This document shows, one piece after another, positions 56,064 to 64,000 of a stretch of DNA of 64,000 nucleotides; the stretch's first letter is position 1, and each line of letters begins with the position of its first letter. A program made the position numbers and the translations under genes. The notes below the pieces were generated by a model. It did no database searches. It had not been told where the DNA came from and worked only from the letters and a program-made list of their open reading frames with translations. The DNA is taken from assembly GCF_002102155.1 (NCBI RefSeq), contig NZ_LQOU01000008.1, forward strand, positions 29,871 to 93,870, written 5' to 3'. Origin of the DNA: Mycobacterium europaeum. GTDB taxonomy: Bacteria > Actinomycetota > Actinomycetes > Mycobacteriales > Mycobacteriaceae.

Positions 56064-57275
56064 GTGTTTGACTTCGGTGCGTTACCGCCCGAAATCAATT
56101 CCGGTCGCATATATACGGGTCCGGGATCGGGGCCGTTGATGGCCGCCGGAACGGCGTGGGATGAGCTGGCGGCGGAGTTGGGTACAGCGGCAAGTGGTTA
56201 CAGTTCGGTGATTTCGGAGTTGACCAGCGGGCTCTGGTTTGGGCCGACGTCGTCGTCGATGGTGGCGGCGGTGCTGCCATACGTGAGCTGGCTCAGTGCG
56301 GCGTCTGCCCTGTCGGAGCAGACCGCCAGTCAGGCCCGTGCGGCAGCGGCGGCGTTCGAGGCGGCGTTTGCGATGACCGTGCCCCCGCCGGAGATCGCGG
56401 CAAACCGGGCGCTGTTGATGGCATTGATCGCGACGAATTTTTTCGGGCAGAACACCCCGGCCATCGCGGCCACCGAGGCGCAATATATGCAGATGTGGGC
56501 CCAAGACGCGGTGGCGATGTACGGGTATGCCGGTGCGTCAACCGCGGCCGGCCAGTTGACTCCGTTCTCATCGCCCCCGAATACGACCACTCCGGACGCG
56601 GTGACGGAACAGGCGATGGCGGTGAGTCAGGCCAATGCCCTGCAGGCGGGCACCACCGCACAGAACACGGCGACCACCGCCCCGCACCTGGCTACGGCGA
56701 CCGCGATGCCCCAGACCCTGCAGCAATTGTCGACGACGACGCTGACGACGACGGGCCAGGGGACTTCGGGCTCGTTGATCCCGTCACCGACCAACTGGTG
56801 GGGGCTCGACCCCACTTCTTACAAAATCATCTTCCACGACTTGCTTCAGGTGTATAACGCCTACGGTACTGGCTACCACGGCTTCAACTGGGGGCAGGCG
56901 CTGACCTCCGGTCCCGGCGGTACGACGGCCGGTATGGGTGGTGCCTGGTACCCGACTCCGCAGTTTGCCCACCTGGGGCTGGGCAACCTTGGCGGTGGAG
57001 GAGGGATATCGACGACTGCGAGTGTGGGTCAGGCCAGCAGGGTCGGGATGCTGTCGGTTCCGCAAAGTTGGGCGGTCACGCCGGTGTCGGACGTGACCCG
57101 GGTGATCGCCGGGGGGGAAACCCCTTCGATCCACGCGACCGCGAACACCGGCGCCGCGAACGGATTGCTCCGGGGAATGCCGGTGGGAAGCGCGGCGCGG
57201 CGTGGCACCGCCGGTTATGTCAACAAGTACGGGTTTCGCTACAGCGTGCTGACGCGCCCACCGTCGGCAGGATGA
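56064..57275 (+). CDS. PPE family protein, SVP subgroup (PPE25-type)
   Basis: 403 residues, GTG start. The PPE domain (about 1-180) opens [20 protein letters not shown] with the PPE triplet at 8-10; the WxG motif is [10 protein letters not shown]. The C-terminal part carries the SVP motif [11 protein letters not shown] at about residue 333. In M. tuberculosis PPE25 is the first of the PPE genes after the ferredoxin in ESX-5. It would be exported as a heterodimer with a PE protein; the PE gene that follows is damaged. Confidence 0.93.
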   Translation: MFDFGALPPEINSGRIYTGPGSGPLMAAGTAWDELAAELGTAASGYSSVISELTSGLWFGPTSSSMVAAVLPYVSWLSAASALSEQTASQARAAAAAFEAAFAMTVPPPEIAANRALLMALIATNFFGQNTPAIAATEAQYMQMWAQDAVAMYGYAGASTAAGQLTPFSSPPNTTTPDAVTEQAMAVSQANALQAGTTAQNTATTAPHLATATAMPQTLQQLSTTTLTTTGQGTSGSLIPSPTNWWGLDPTSYKIIFHDLLQVYNAYGTGYHGFNWGQALTSGPGGTTAGMGGAWYPTPQFAHLGLGNLGGGGGISTTASVGQASRVGMLSVPQSWAVTPVSDVTRVIAGGETPSIHATANTGAANGLLRGMPVGSAARRGTAGYVNKYGFRYSVLTRPPSAG

Positions 57276-57498
57276 CGTCATGACTGCCACGATCATTTAC
57301 CCTTTGACGGCGTCGGAGCGCGAAACCGCCGCATGTCCGCCCACCAGGCGGCCGTGCGATCGTCTCGCAAGAAAGCCAGACGTCCGGCACTTTCAGTTGG
57401 CACCGTTGGCGGCGCTGCCCGGCGATCCAACTCGTGACAGTAGTAGCCCACCCCCGAAGGTCTTTGCCGCCCGACGGGTTTGCAAAAGGAGGGATCCC

Positions 57499-57681
57499 AT
57501 GGCGCTAGTGATAGCGCAGCCCAAGGCGCAGGTCGCGGCTGCCGGGATTTTGCGGAGCCTTGATACAACGTTGAAAGCGCAGCATGTGCCGGCGATTCAC
57601 GGGATGTTTGTCCACACCTTGAGCATCAGCTCGGGGTCATACGCGGCGACTGGGGCGGCCACCACGGCCGCGGCCGGCTAA
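57499..57681 (+). pseudogene. PE family gene with in-frame internal deletion
   Basis: 60 residues from ATG 57499, with AAAGGAGGG upstream. Residues 1-28 (MALVIAQPKAQVAAAGILRS onward) match PE helix 1 and residues 29-60 match the end of a PE domain (AIHGMFVHTLSISSGSY). Against the intact 99-residue PE at 63311 exactly 39 residues are missing between them, so the second half of the hairpin and most of the PPE contact are gone. The YxxxE export signal is YAATG, with Gly for Glu. It lies between two PPE genes where PE18 sits in M. tuberculosis. Probably non-functional. Confidence 0.85.
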
Positions 57682-57691
57682 GGAGGTCACG

Positions 57692-58912
57692 ATGATTGAT
57701 TTCGGAGCAATGCCGCCGGAGTTCAACTCGGCGCGGATGTATTCGGGCCCGGGAGCGGGGTCCCTGATCGGTGCCGCGTCGGCGTGGAGCGCCCTGGCCG
57801 CTGAGCTGAATTCGGCCGCGCTCAGTTATGACAAGGTGATCACCGCCCTCAGCAGCGAGGAGTGGCTGGGAACGGCGTCGGCCTCGATGGCCCAGGCGGC
57901 CGCGCCCTACATGGCGTGGATGAGCACGACCGCCGCACAAGCCGAGGAGGCGGCGATTCAGGCGCGCGCGGCGGTGGCGGCCTACGAAGCCGCGTTGGCG
58001 GCGACGGTGCCGCCGCCGCTGGTGGCGGCCAATCGTGCCCAGGTGTCCCAGCTGGTTGCGACCAACGTGTTGGGGCAGAACACCCCCACGATCGCGCAGC
58101 TCGAGGCGCAGTACGGCGAAATGTGGGCGCAAGACGCCAGCGCGATGTATGGCTACGCGGGGCAATCGGCGACCGCGACGAAGGTGACGCCGTACAAGAA
58201 CGCACCTCAGATCGCCAGCCCGACCGCTCAGGCGTTGCAGACCAGTTCGGTCGCCAAAGCAACCGGAACGTCGGCGGGCAACACCTCGTCCAACCTGTCG
58301 CAAATGGTGACGTCCACGCCCAACGCGCTGAAACAACTGGCCGCGCCCACGACGCAAGCGACCCAGCAGAGCACGAATCCTCTGCAGGAAATCTGGTATC
58401 TGATCAGCGGGCAGAGCGTGCTCCCCACCAACCTGGGAACGCTCATCAACGGCTACAACCCGTATTCGGCCCTCTGGTACAACACCGAAGGTCTGCCGTA
58501 CTTCTCCGTCGGTATGGGCAACTTCGGTGTCCAGATCGCCAAAACCACGGGCATGCTGGGCGGCGCGGCGCCGGCCGCGGCCAAGGCCCTGCCCGGGCTC
58601 GGTGGGCTGGGCGGCATGCTGGGTGGTGGTGCCACCGCCGCGCACCCGATGGCGGCCTTGGGGAACGCGGCATCGGTTGGGGGCAAGTTGTCGGTACCGG
58701 TCGCCTGGTCGGGAGCGCCGGCTGCTGCGCCGGCAGTTGCACATGCCATCCCGGTCAGCAGTATCAGCGCCGCACCGGAAGCCGCCGGAGGCCCCGGAAA
58801 CCTGCTCGGTGGTATGCCGCTAGCCGGTGCGGGTGCCGCCGGGCACGGGGTTGCGGGTCCGAAATACGGATTCCGGCCCACCGTCATGGCCCGGCCACCC
58901 CTGGGGGGATAG
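57692..58912 (+). CDS. PPE family protein, SVP subgroup (PPE26-type)
   Basis: 406 residues from ATG 57692, with GGAGG just upstream. Opens MIDFGAMPPEFNSARMYSGP, the PPE domain, with WxG in EEWLGTASASM. The SVP motif is GGKLSVPVAWSGAP at about 330-343. The 11-bp gap to the damaged PE gene shows the usual PE-PPE operon. A strong hairpin lies about 50 bp downstream of the stop. Confidence 0.93.
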   Translation: MIDFGAMPPEFNSARMYSGPGAGSLIGAASAWSALAAELNSAALSYDKVITALSSEEWLGTASASMAQAAAPYMAWMSTTAAQAEEAAIQARAAVAAYEAALAATVPPPLVAANRAQVSQLVATNVLGQNTPTIAQLEAQYGEMWAQDASAMYGYAGQSATATKVTPYKNAPQIASPTAQALQTSSVAKATGTSAGNTSSNLSQMVTSTPNALKQLAAPTTQATQQSTNPLQEIWYLISGQSVLPTNLGTLINGYNPYSALWYNTEGLPYFSVGMGNFGVQIAKTTGMLGGAAPAAAKALPGLGGLGGMLGGGATAAHPMAALGNAASVGGKLSVPVAWSGAPAAAPAVAHAIPVSSISAAPEAAGGPGNLLGGMPLAGAGAAGHGVAGPKYGFRPTVMARPPLGG

Positions 58913-59493
58913 CCAACACCGCACCCCGCGGGGCGAACACCGGGACAGCCAGGCCGCTTGCAACGCGACCACGGATCAGCACACCTGGTCCGTGGTCGCG
59001 TTCGCCGGCGAAGCTCTACAACTGGCCTCGGGCACCTGTCGCGGTATGAAGATCGGCGACGCCGAGGAACGCACCGGGCCGCCGTTGCCGCGCGCCGCAT
59101 GACCCCGCGGACATCCGCCGAAAAGCACTCGCCCGGCTTGGAATCCGGCGATCACGTCGTTCTGTGCGTTACCCTGCGCCGCCATCAGCGGTGTCTGTGA
59201 ACAGGCGGACTCGACTCCGCCGTAAATCCAATTCGGCTGGGGTGTAACGGTGCAACGCCCGATAGTGACCGCCAACCGCATACGCGGTCGACATAGCCGA
59301 TCAAGGCCTGGGCCGACGGCGTCGTGCAGCTGCCAGGGACGCGCTGACCCGTCACACCGGCGACGCGGGCAGCAGGCATCTTGCGGCAGATAAACTGCAC
59401 CTCGGCCGCTGGCGCGACGGCGTCGGGCCGTGACCATGGCCTGCGGTGTCGTTTGGCCCCAGGAAAGCAACGTGTGGGCGAATCGAGGATTCC
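58913..59493. other. 581-bp gap after the PPE gene
   Basis: No gene convincing on either strand. It contains a perfect 14-bp-stem hairpin at 58962-59002 and an open frame on the minus strand (58976-59470) with no recognised family and no start signal, which may be a decayed gene. Confidence 0.5.
58962..59002. terminator. Long perfect hairpin downstream of the PPE gene
   Basis: AACGCGACCACGGA (58962-58975), 13-nt loop, TCCGTGGTCGCGTT (58989-59002): 14 perfect base pairs, 49 bp after the PPE stop. No U-run follows, as is common for mycobacterial intrinsic terminators. It may equally end transcripts from either side or mark an insertion scar. Confidence 0.5.
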
Positions 59494-60288
59494 GTGAGTG
59501 ACAAGTCCGATAAAGAGACCCTGCCGCTGATCGGCTACGTCACCGCCGACAATGCGCCGCCGATCGGTCCGGCGCCGATCGACCGGACATGGATGTCAGA
59601 GATGGCGGAACTGCGGCAAGGTTGGCCGAGCCGGTGTCTGCCGATGCTCATCGCCAACCAGAGCGGCTGGGAGATGCGCAATCCGTGCGCGTTCACCGCC
59701 ACCTGGATGGGTGGTGATGACCGCACGGGCCTGATGATCGCCCCCGACCGGCGCGCACCCGGTCAGTTCCTGCCCTCCAGCCACTTCGGCTACGGCATTC
59801 TGACGTGGCATCTGCCGGTGCTGTTCCGAACCCCGCCCGGCTACAACCTGTTGGTCCGCGGGCCGGCGAACTATCCGAAGGATGCCGTGTGCCCGCTGGA
59901 GGGCTTGGTCGAAACCGATTGGGCGAGCGCCAGTGTCAGCATGAGCTGGAAAGTCACCCGCAAGATGATGCCGGTGCGGTTTGAGGTCGACGAACCGATC
60001 TGCATGATCGTCCCGCAACGTCGCGGCGACCTGGAACAGTTCGCCCCCGAGCTCAGGCCCATCGATTCCGATCCCGAGCTGCGCAGCAAAAATGAAAACT
60101 TTCTTCGCTCGCGCGCCGAGATGGCGCCGGAGCAACTGGCGACGAACGTGCTCGCGGGAGAGCGACTGCCGTGGCAAGGGGATTACATGCGGGGCAAGCA
60201 TGCCGACGGTGAGGAGGGCGCGCCCGATCACCAGACCCGCCGTCATCTCCGGTCGTTCGCTGGGCAGGAAGGCGAGCAGCGGCAGTAG
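59494..60288 (+). CDS. DUF6065-type protein of unknown function
   Basis: 264 residues from GTG 59494. The stretch PMLIANQSGWEMRNPCAFTA, then FGYGILTWHLPVLFRTPPGY, GPANYPKDAVCPLEGLVETD and PICMIVPQRRGDLEQ is a family pattern that I recall as DUF6065, seen near some biosynthetic oxygenase loci. No catalytic site is established. The C-terminal 40 residues are highly charged. In the M. tuberculosis ESX-5 locus no such gene lies here, so this is an insertion between the PPE and the next PE. Confidence 0.6.
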   Translation: MSDKSDKETLPLIGYVTADNAPPIGPAPIDRTWMSEMAELRQGWPSRCLPMLIANQSGWEMRNPCAFTATWMGGDDRTGLMIAPDRRAPGQFLPSSHFGYGILTWHLPVLFRTPPGYNLLVRGPANYPKDAVCPLEGLVETDWASASVSMSWKVTRKMMPVRFEVDEPICMIVPQRRGDLEQFAPELRPIDSDPELRSKNENFLRSRAEMAPEQLATNVLAGERLPWQGDYMRGKHADGEEGAPDHQTRRHLRSFAGQEGEQRQ

Positions 60289-61266
60289 GTGCTCGTTCAG
60301 CGGTACCGAACGCCCCTGCTTCTGTCGGAGAGCTCCGGGGCCCCAGCGCGAATCAAACACGCGGCCCCGGATCGGGAACCGGCCCACAAAGGTTGGCCGA
60401 CAACCAGATACAACTTGGGTCAGCACCCGGCGCGGGCCGTGAGGGACCGAGGCGCCGACAGAAGCGCTGACGGCTACCTGGCAACTCGACCGCTGGCGCA
60501 GGTTCGACGTCGGTTCCTGGGGTTCGGAACTCAAAGTGGTGTGCGGATTACCGGGCAAGACCCCGGTCGGCGGGGCAGGGGGCTCTCGTTCATGCCCGGC
60601 TGGCGAGCGACTTCCCCGATGGTGCGCTCGGAACTGATCACCAGATGAACTAACGCGGAATCGGTTGTCGCGCAATACGACCGGATCCTTGAAGCCGCTT
60701 GAGCTCACACCGCGCTACTTGAGCGCCGAACATGTCAGCAAACCTCGCGCGACCATCGAGACCCCGACAGATCAGGAGGTCATCCCGCAGCACCGATCGC
60801 CTAATCCGCGGGAATTCGGACATCACCCGATGCCGTCGTGCTCCCAGTCACTGGACTGCACCGGAACGTTGGATAACAGGATGGTTAGGCAAAGGTGGAC
60901 TATTGACGAACACCGGGTGGCCGGGGGGGATTGAGAAGAGTGGTCGCCTCCTGCGCGATCGGCGAGTGAATTGGCCTGCCTACTTTGGGGTTTCATGCGA
61001 AGGCTAGGCCGCCGTCGCCCCAACTGAAGGTCTGGTGGTGGATCTCCACAGCGATTATTCAGCAGACTCCTACGCCGAAATAAGGGATTACCGGGGATGC
61101 CCTGTCATCCTGGAGAACCGTGCCCGGAAACTAACCGGTCCGCTACGTCGCCGCCGACAATTCGTCCGCAGGCCGGCCACGGGCACACGCCGGACGCCGC
61201 AACGTCAACGGTGATTCGCAACCTAGCGCTACCGCCTCCGTATACGAACGTGAAAGGCAGAACTTG
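60289..61266. other. 978-bp region without a convincing gene
   Basis: Short open frames exist on both strands (such as 60289-60648 and the minus-strand 59596-60708) but show no family match or ribosome site. Codon use is erratic compared with the flanking genes. GAAAGGCAG at about 61251-61259 is the probable ribosome site of the next gene. Confidence 0.5.
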
Positions 61267-62685
61267 ATGGGGAAGTCACGGCGCATCTTGCACTGGGACC
61301 CAGAGGATCACGTCGCTTGGGAGAACGGCAACAAGGTCATCGCGCGGCGCAATCTGATCTGGTCGATCGCGACCATGCACGTGGCCTTCTCGATCTGGTA
61401 CCTCTGGTCGGTGATGGTGCTGTTCATGCCGCAGGCTGTCTATGGGTTTTCGACCGCCGACAAGCTATTGATCGACGCCACCGCGGCCCTGGTCGGGGCG
61501 CTGGTCCGCATCCCCTACACGATGGCCACCGCCCGGTTCGGCGGACGCAACTGGGCCGTCATCTCCTCGGCCGTGCTGCTGATCCCCACCGTGGGGACCG
61601 TGGTGTTGCTGGCCAACCCCGGCCTGCCGTTGTGGCCATACCTGGTGTGTGCGGCGTTGACCGGACTGGGCGGCGGCAATTACGCGGCGTCGCTGGCCAA
61701 CGTCGAATCCTTTTTCCCGCAGCGGCACAAGGGCTTCGCGCTGGGCCTGACCGGCGGGATCGGCAACCTGGGCGCAGCGAGTGTCCAGGCGGTCGGGTTG
61801 ATCGTGCTGGCCACTTTCGGCCACGAGAAGCCGTATCTGGTGTGTGCGGTCTACCTCGTGATGCTGGCCGTTGTGGGCGTCGGCGCGGCATTGTCCATGG
61901 ACAATCTCGACCACTTCATCGAGGTCGCCCACCTGCGTTCGATTCTGACGGTGCCCGACACATGGGCCATCTCGTTCCTCTACATGTGCGCCTCGGGCTC
62001 CTTCATCGGCTTCGCGTTCGCCTTCGGTCAGGTGATCCAGCACAACCTGCTCGCCGGCGGCCAAACCCACCATGATGCTGCGCTGCACGCCGCCGAGATG
62101 GCCTTCCTCGGCCCACTGCTGGGCTCGGTGGCGCGGGTGATCGGGGGGAGATTGGGCGACCGCTTCGACGGTGGCCGCGTCACCCTGGCCGTCGTGGGCG
62201 CCATGATCATGGCCGGCGGGTTCCTGGTCGCGGTCAGCACTCACGACGACATGAGCCATGGCCCGGGCGGGCCGGTGTCGCTGTACACGACAATCGGCTA
62301 CATCGTCGGTTTCATTGCCCTGTTCATCTTCTGCGGCGTGGGGAAGGGGTCGGTGTTCAAGCTGATCCCGTCCGTTTTCGCCGAGCGCAGCCGCGCGCTG
62401 GACCTCAGCCCCTCGGAGCGGCGCCACTGGGAGCGGGCGAGGTCGGGCGCGTTGATCGGGTTCGCCGGCTCGTTCGGGGCGCTGGGTGGGGTGGTGATCA
62501 ACCTGGCGCTTCGGCAGTCCTATGCCAGCACCGGCACCGAGACCCCGGCTTTCTGGATCTTCTTGATCTTCTATGTCGCGGCCGCCATCGTGACGTGGGC
62601 CAGGTACGTGCGCCCGCAGCGGCCAGCTTCCGGGACGTCGATGGAAGCGAGTTGGGGTGTGGTCGCCGAGCAGCCCGTCAGCTGA
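61267..62685 (+). CDS. NarK-type nitrate/nitrite MFS transporter
   Basis: 472 residues from ATG 61267 (TTG 61264 alternative). Twelve hydrophobic segments fit the MFS fold. Family marks are both nitrate-signature stretches, the TM2 Arg in ALVRIPYTMA (R81) and the TGGIGNLGAASVQ motif (about 162-174), plus the TM8 Arg in GSVARVIGGRLGDRFDGGR. It is a NarK/NasA-type carrier for nitrate uptake or nitrite export. No nitrate reductase is nearby. No narK lies at this position in the M. tuberculosis ESX-5 locus. Confidence 0.9.
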   Translation: MGKSRRILHWDPEDHVAWENGNKVIARRNLIWSIATMHVAFSIWYLWSVMVLFMPQAVYGFSTADKLLIDATAALVGALVRIPYTMATARFGGRNWAVISSAVLLIPTVGTVVLLANPGLPLWPYLVCAALTGLGGGNYAASLANVESFFPQRHKGFALGLTGGIGNLGAASVQAVGLIVLATFGHEKPYLVCAVYLVMLAVVGVGAALSMDNLDHFIEVAHLRSILTVPDTWAISFLYMCASGSFIGFAFAFGQVIQHNLLAGGQTHHDAALHAAEMAFLGPLLGSVARVIGGRLGDRFDGGRVTLAVVGAMIMAGGFLVAVSTHDDMSHGPGGPVSLYTTIGYIVGFIALFIFCGVGKGSVFKLIPSVFAERSRALDLSPSERRHWERARSGALIGFAGSFGALGGVVINLALRQSYASTGTETPAFWIFLIFYVAAAIVTWARYVRPQRPASGTSMEASWGVVAEQPVS

Positions 62686-63310
62686 TCTGTGGGCATCCTT
62701 TGTCGATAGGCCGATGAAAGCCCGCGGCTGTCTCGTCTGATCGGATGTCCTCCCGTTCGATGGCCGTCGTCGATCAACGAGGGCTGTCAGATACGCGGGG
62801 CGGCCGTTGCAACGACGGTTCGGTCCCAGACCGCATCCGGCTCGGCGGCGATCTGCTCACCGGCCTCGGCCTCGGTAGCCGCGTCCGCGCGGCGCAACCT
62901 ACGCACAATGCCCGCCGTGGAAGGGCGCTTTTGGGTTTCACGGCTCTTGCGGCCGGACATCGGGCGATGGGACCCAAGAGCCGATGGACCTCATTCACCG
63001 GGAACGAACGCGCCACTCCGCCTTTGCGGGGAGTTAAGCGACACTCAGATTCTTATGACGGCGACGGTCGCTGGATGCATCCCCGGAGACAACGACCAGC
63101 AACTTTCCAGCTAACCACTGGTATCCTCTGCTCAGAGCCCCCGCGCGAGGGCCAGCGGTCGAGGTCAGCCGTTGTTACAGTGTCGTTACCAAAAGTGAAT
63201 TCGCCGTACTGCTAAGTGAACAGTTGCAAACACCGGGCCTCCGCACTGACCTGGAGAGCCCCAGTCCTTTAATCTCGCAGAGTCGAGGATCGATCTAGGA
63301 GGGAACACAT
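62686..63310. other. 625-bp region before the PE gene
   Basis: No convincing gene on either strand. At 63193-63226 it holds a two-copy TGAA(C/T) repeat with the same 21-bp phase as the array at 55625. The PE ribosome site AGGAGGGAA lies at 63297-63305. Confidence 0.5.
63193..63226 (+). repeat. Second 21-bp-phased TGAA repeat, related to the array at 55622
   Basis: AAGTGAA at 63193-63199 and again at 63214-63220, exactly 21 bp apart, the second as AAGTGAACAGTTG; the array at 55622 ends in AATGAACAGTTG. Same orientation and same end sequence suggest a shared origin, such as two right ends of an IS21-type element. Confidence 0.5.
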
Positions 63311-63610
63311 ATGTCGTTCGTGACCACACAGCCGGAGGCTTTGGCCGCGGCGGCCGGGAACTTGCAGGCTATCGGGTCGGCCTTGAGCGCCCAGAACGCA
63401 GCTGCAGCAGCCCCGACGACGGGTGTGGTGCCTGCTGCGGCCGACGAGGTGTCGGCGCTGACGGCGGCGCAGTTCGCAGCGCACGCGCAGATGTACCAGG
63501 CGGTCAGCGCTCAGGCTGCCGCTATTCACGAGGCGTTCGTGAACACCCTGTCGATGAGCTCGGGCTCCTACGCCGCGACCGAGGCAGCCAACGCAGCTGC
63601 TGCGGGCTGA
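63311..63610 (+). CDS. PE family protein, PE domain only (PE19-type)
   Basis: 99 residues, the length of a PE domain without extension. Opens MSFVTTQPEALAAAAGNLQA, with the Pro-Glu at 8-9, and ends SGSYAATEAANAAAAG, which holds the YxxxE secretion motif (YAATE). ATG start with AGGAGGG upstream. In the ESX-5 locus PE19 lies directly before esxM, as here. It would partner a PPE protein for export. Confidence 0.95.
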   Translation: MSFVTTQPEALAAAAGNLQAIGSALSAQNAAAAAPTTGVVPAAADEVSALTAAQFAAHAQMYQAVSAQAAAIHEAFVNTLSMSSGSYAATEAANAAAAG

Positions 63611-63616
63611 TCGGGC

Positions 63617-63667
63617 AGGCGGTTGGATGGGCTTGGGGCAATGTGGTCTCCCGCCGCCCAACCGCCT
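63617..63667. terminator. Hairpin between PE and esxM genes
   Basis: AGGCGGTTGG (63617-63626) and CCAACCGCCT (63658-63667): 10-bp perfect stem, 31-nt loop, starting 7 bp after the PE stop. It may be a terminator or attenuator between the PE and esxM genes, or an RNA-processing site. Confidence 0.45.
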
Positions 63668-63890
63668 AGGCACCGAGATCTCGGGGGCTGACGGCCGGAC
63701 AACTCAAACGCCGGGGTTCGGGTTTGACGTCCGTCTCACCGTGTTACAGCGACCGGTGGCCGCCGGCTGACGGGAAGGGGGGATCATCCTTTTGTATTCG
63801 GCACGGCGGTTCGCCAGCGCGTAACCGGTCCGGCCATCGTCGTAATCACAGAAGTACCTAAGTATTCACGCAATAAAGGAGACAGCCAGC

Positions 63891-64000
63891 ATGGCAACAC
63901 GTTTTATGACCGACCCGCACGAAATGCGGGCGATGGCGGGCCGCTTCGAGGTCCACGCCCAGACCGTTGAGGACGAGGCTCGCAAGATGTGGTCGTCCTC
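63891..64000 (+). CDS. esxM: ESX-5 WXG100 protein EsxM (partial, cut by the window edge)
   Basis: First 36 residues only. [20 protein letters not shown] and the following [14 protein letters not shown] match EsxM of the Mtb9.9/QILSS group. AAAGGAGAC lies just upstream of the ATG. EsxM pairs with EsxN as a secreted ESX-5 substrate; esxN should follow outside the window. Confidence 0.93.
   Translation, partial: MATRFMTDPHEMRAMAGRFEVHAQTVEDEARKMWSS

Noticed and set aside
59596..60708. 370-codon minus-strand frame in the DUF6065 region
   Set aside because: Largely antisense to the DUF6065-type gene, no start signal, no recognisable domain.
62745..63215. Open frames upstream of the PE gene as a possible gene
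   Set aside because: No start signal, no known domain and poor codon periodicity; treated as gene-free DNA.

Overview
High-GC actinobacterial DNA that is clearly mycobacterial and most likely from a slow-growing, non-tuberculous Mycobacterium. The right-hand 17 kb is the start of an ESX-5 type VII secretion locus (malQ, eccB5, eccC5, cyp143, ferredoxin, PPE, PE, PPE, PE, esxM), and ESX-5 is a hallmark of slow growers. A 13E12/DUF222 HNH protein, mycofactocin-type SDR, WS/DGAT acyltransferase, F420/deazaflavin-type oxidoreductases and many TetR regulators agree with this. Assignments rest on motif and family recognition from translated sequence; no database search was possible.

Layout. 1-5.3 kb: the end of a phosphotransferase-like gene, a 13E12 HNH gene, a sulfotransferase/DUF1214-type pair and a divergent TetR gene. 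5.2-10.7 kb: a leftward run of TetR, P450, amidohydrolase and two creatinase/M24 proteins, one of which has lost its metal ligands. 10.9-18.1 kb: housekeeping and accessory genes, including a stand-alone SigF-type sigma factor, an SDR with a SigF-like promoter upstream, a tandem YbjQ-like protein and an NTF2-like protein. 18.2-22.1 kb: a D-aminoacylase-type amidohydrolase, TetR, methyltransferase and crotonase. 22.2-30.8 kb: a tightly packed leftward eight-gene catabolic operon (mycofactocin SDR, E1 alpha, E1 beta, free lipoyl carrier, crotonase, acyl-CoA ligase, Rieske oxygenase, KstD-like flavoprotein), divergent from a CaiB-type CoA transferase. 32.4-37.5 kb: WS/DGAT, ANTAR protein, IclR regulator, and a coupled pair of berberine-bridge-type flavoprotein and DAPG/phloretin-hydrolase-like protein. 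37.5-44.4 kb: DUF4407 membrane protein and its Rv1780-type neighbour, then SRPBCC, UsfY-like with a SigF-type promoter, a cytochrome b561/molybdopterin fusion, an NTF2-like protein and an LLM oxidoreductase. 44.4-64 kb: malQ and the ESX-5 locus.

The ESX-5 part shows the most disturbance. cyp143 is tandemly duplicated, and one copy has an altered I-helix. The PE gene between the two PPE genes has lost 39 codons in frame and its YxxxE export motif. A DUF6065-type gene and a NarK-type transporter sit between the second PPE and the next PE. Two stretches of 21-bp-phased TGAAC repeats, resembling ends of IS21-family elements, flank this disturbed segment. esxM runs off the right edge.

The most promising candidates for undescribed biology are the BBE/DAPG-hydrolase-like pair under IclR control, the eight-gene operon with an E1 plus free lipoyl domain but no E2 or E3 and crotonases lacking both catalytic glutamates, and the SigF-type factor with candidate SigF promoters in the same window.
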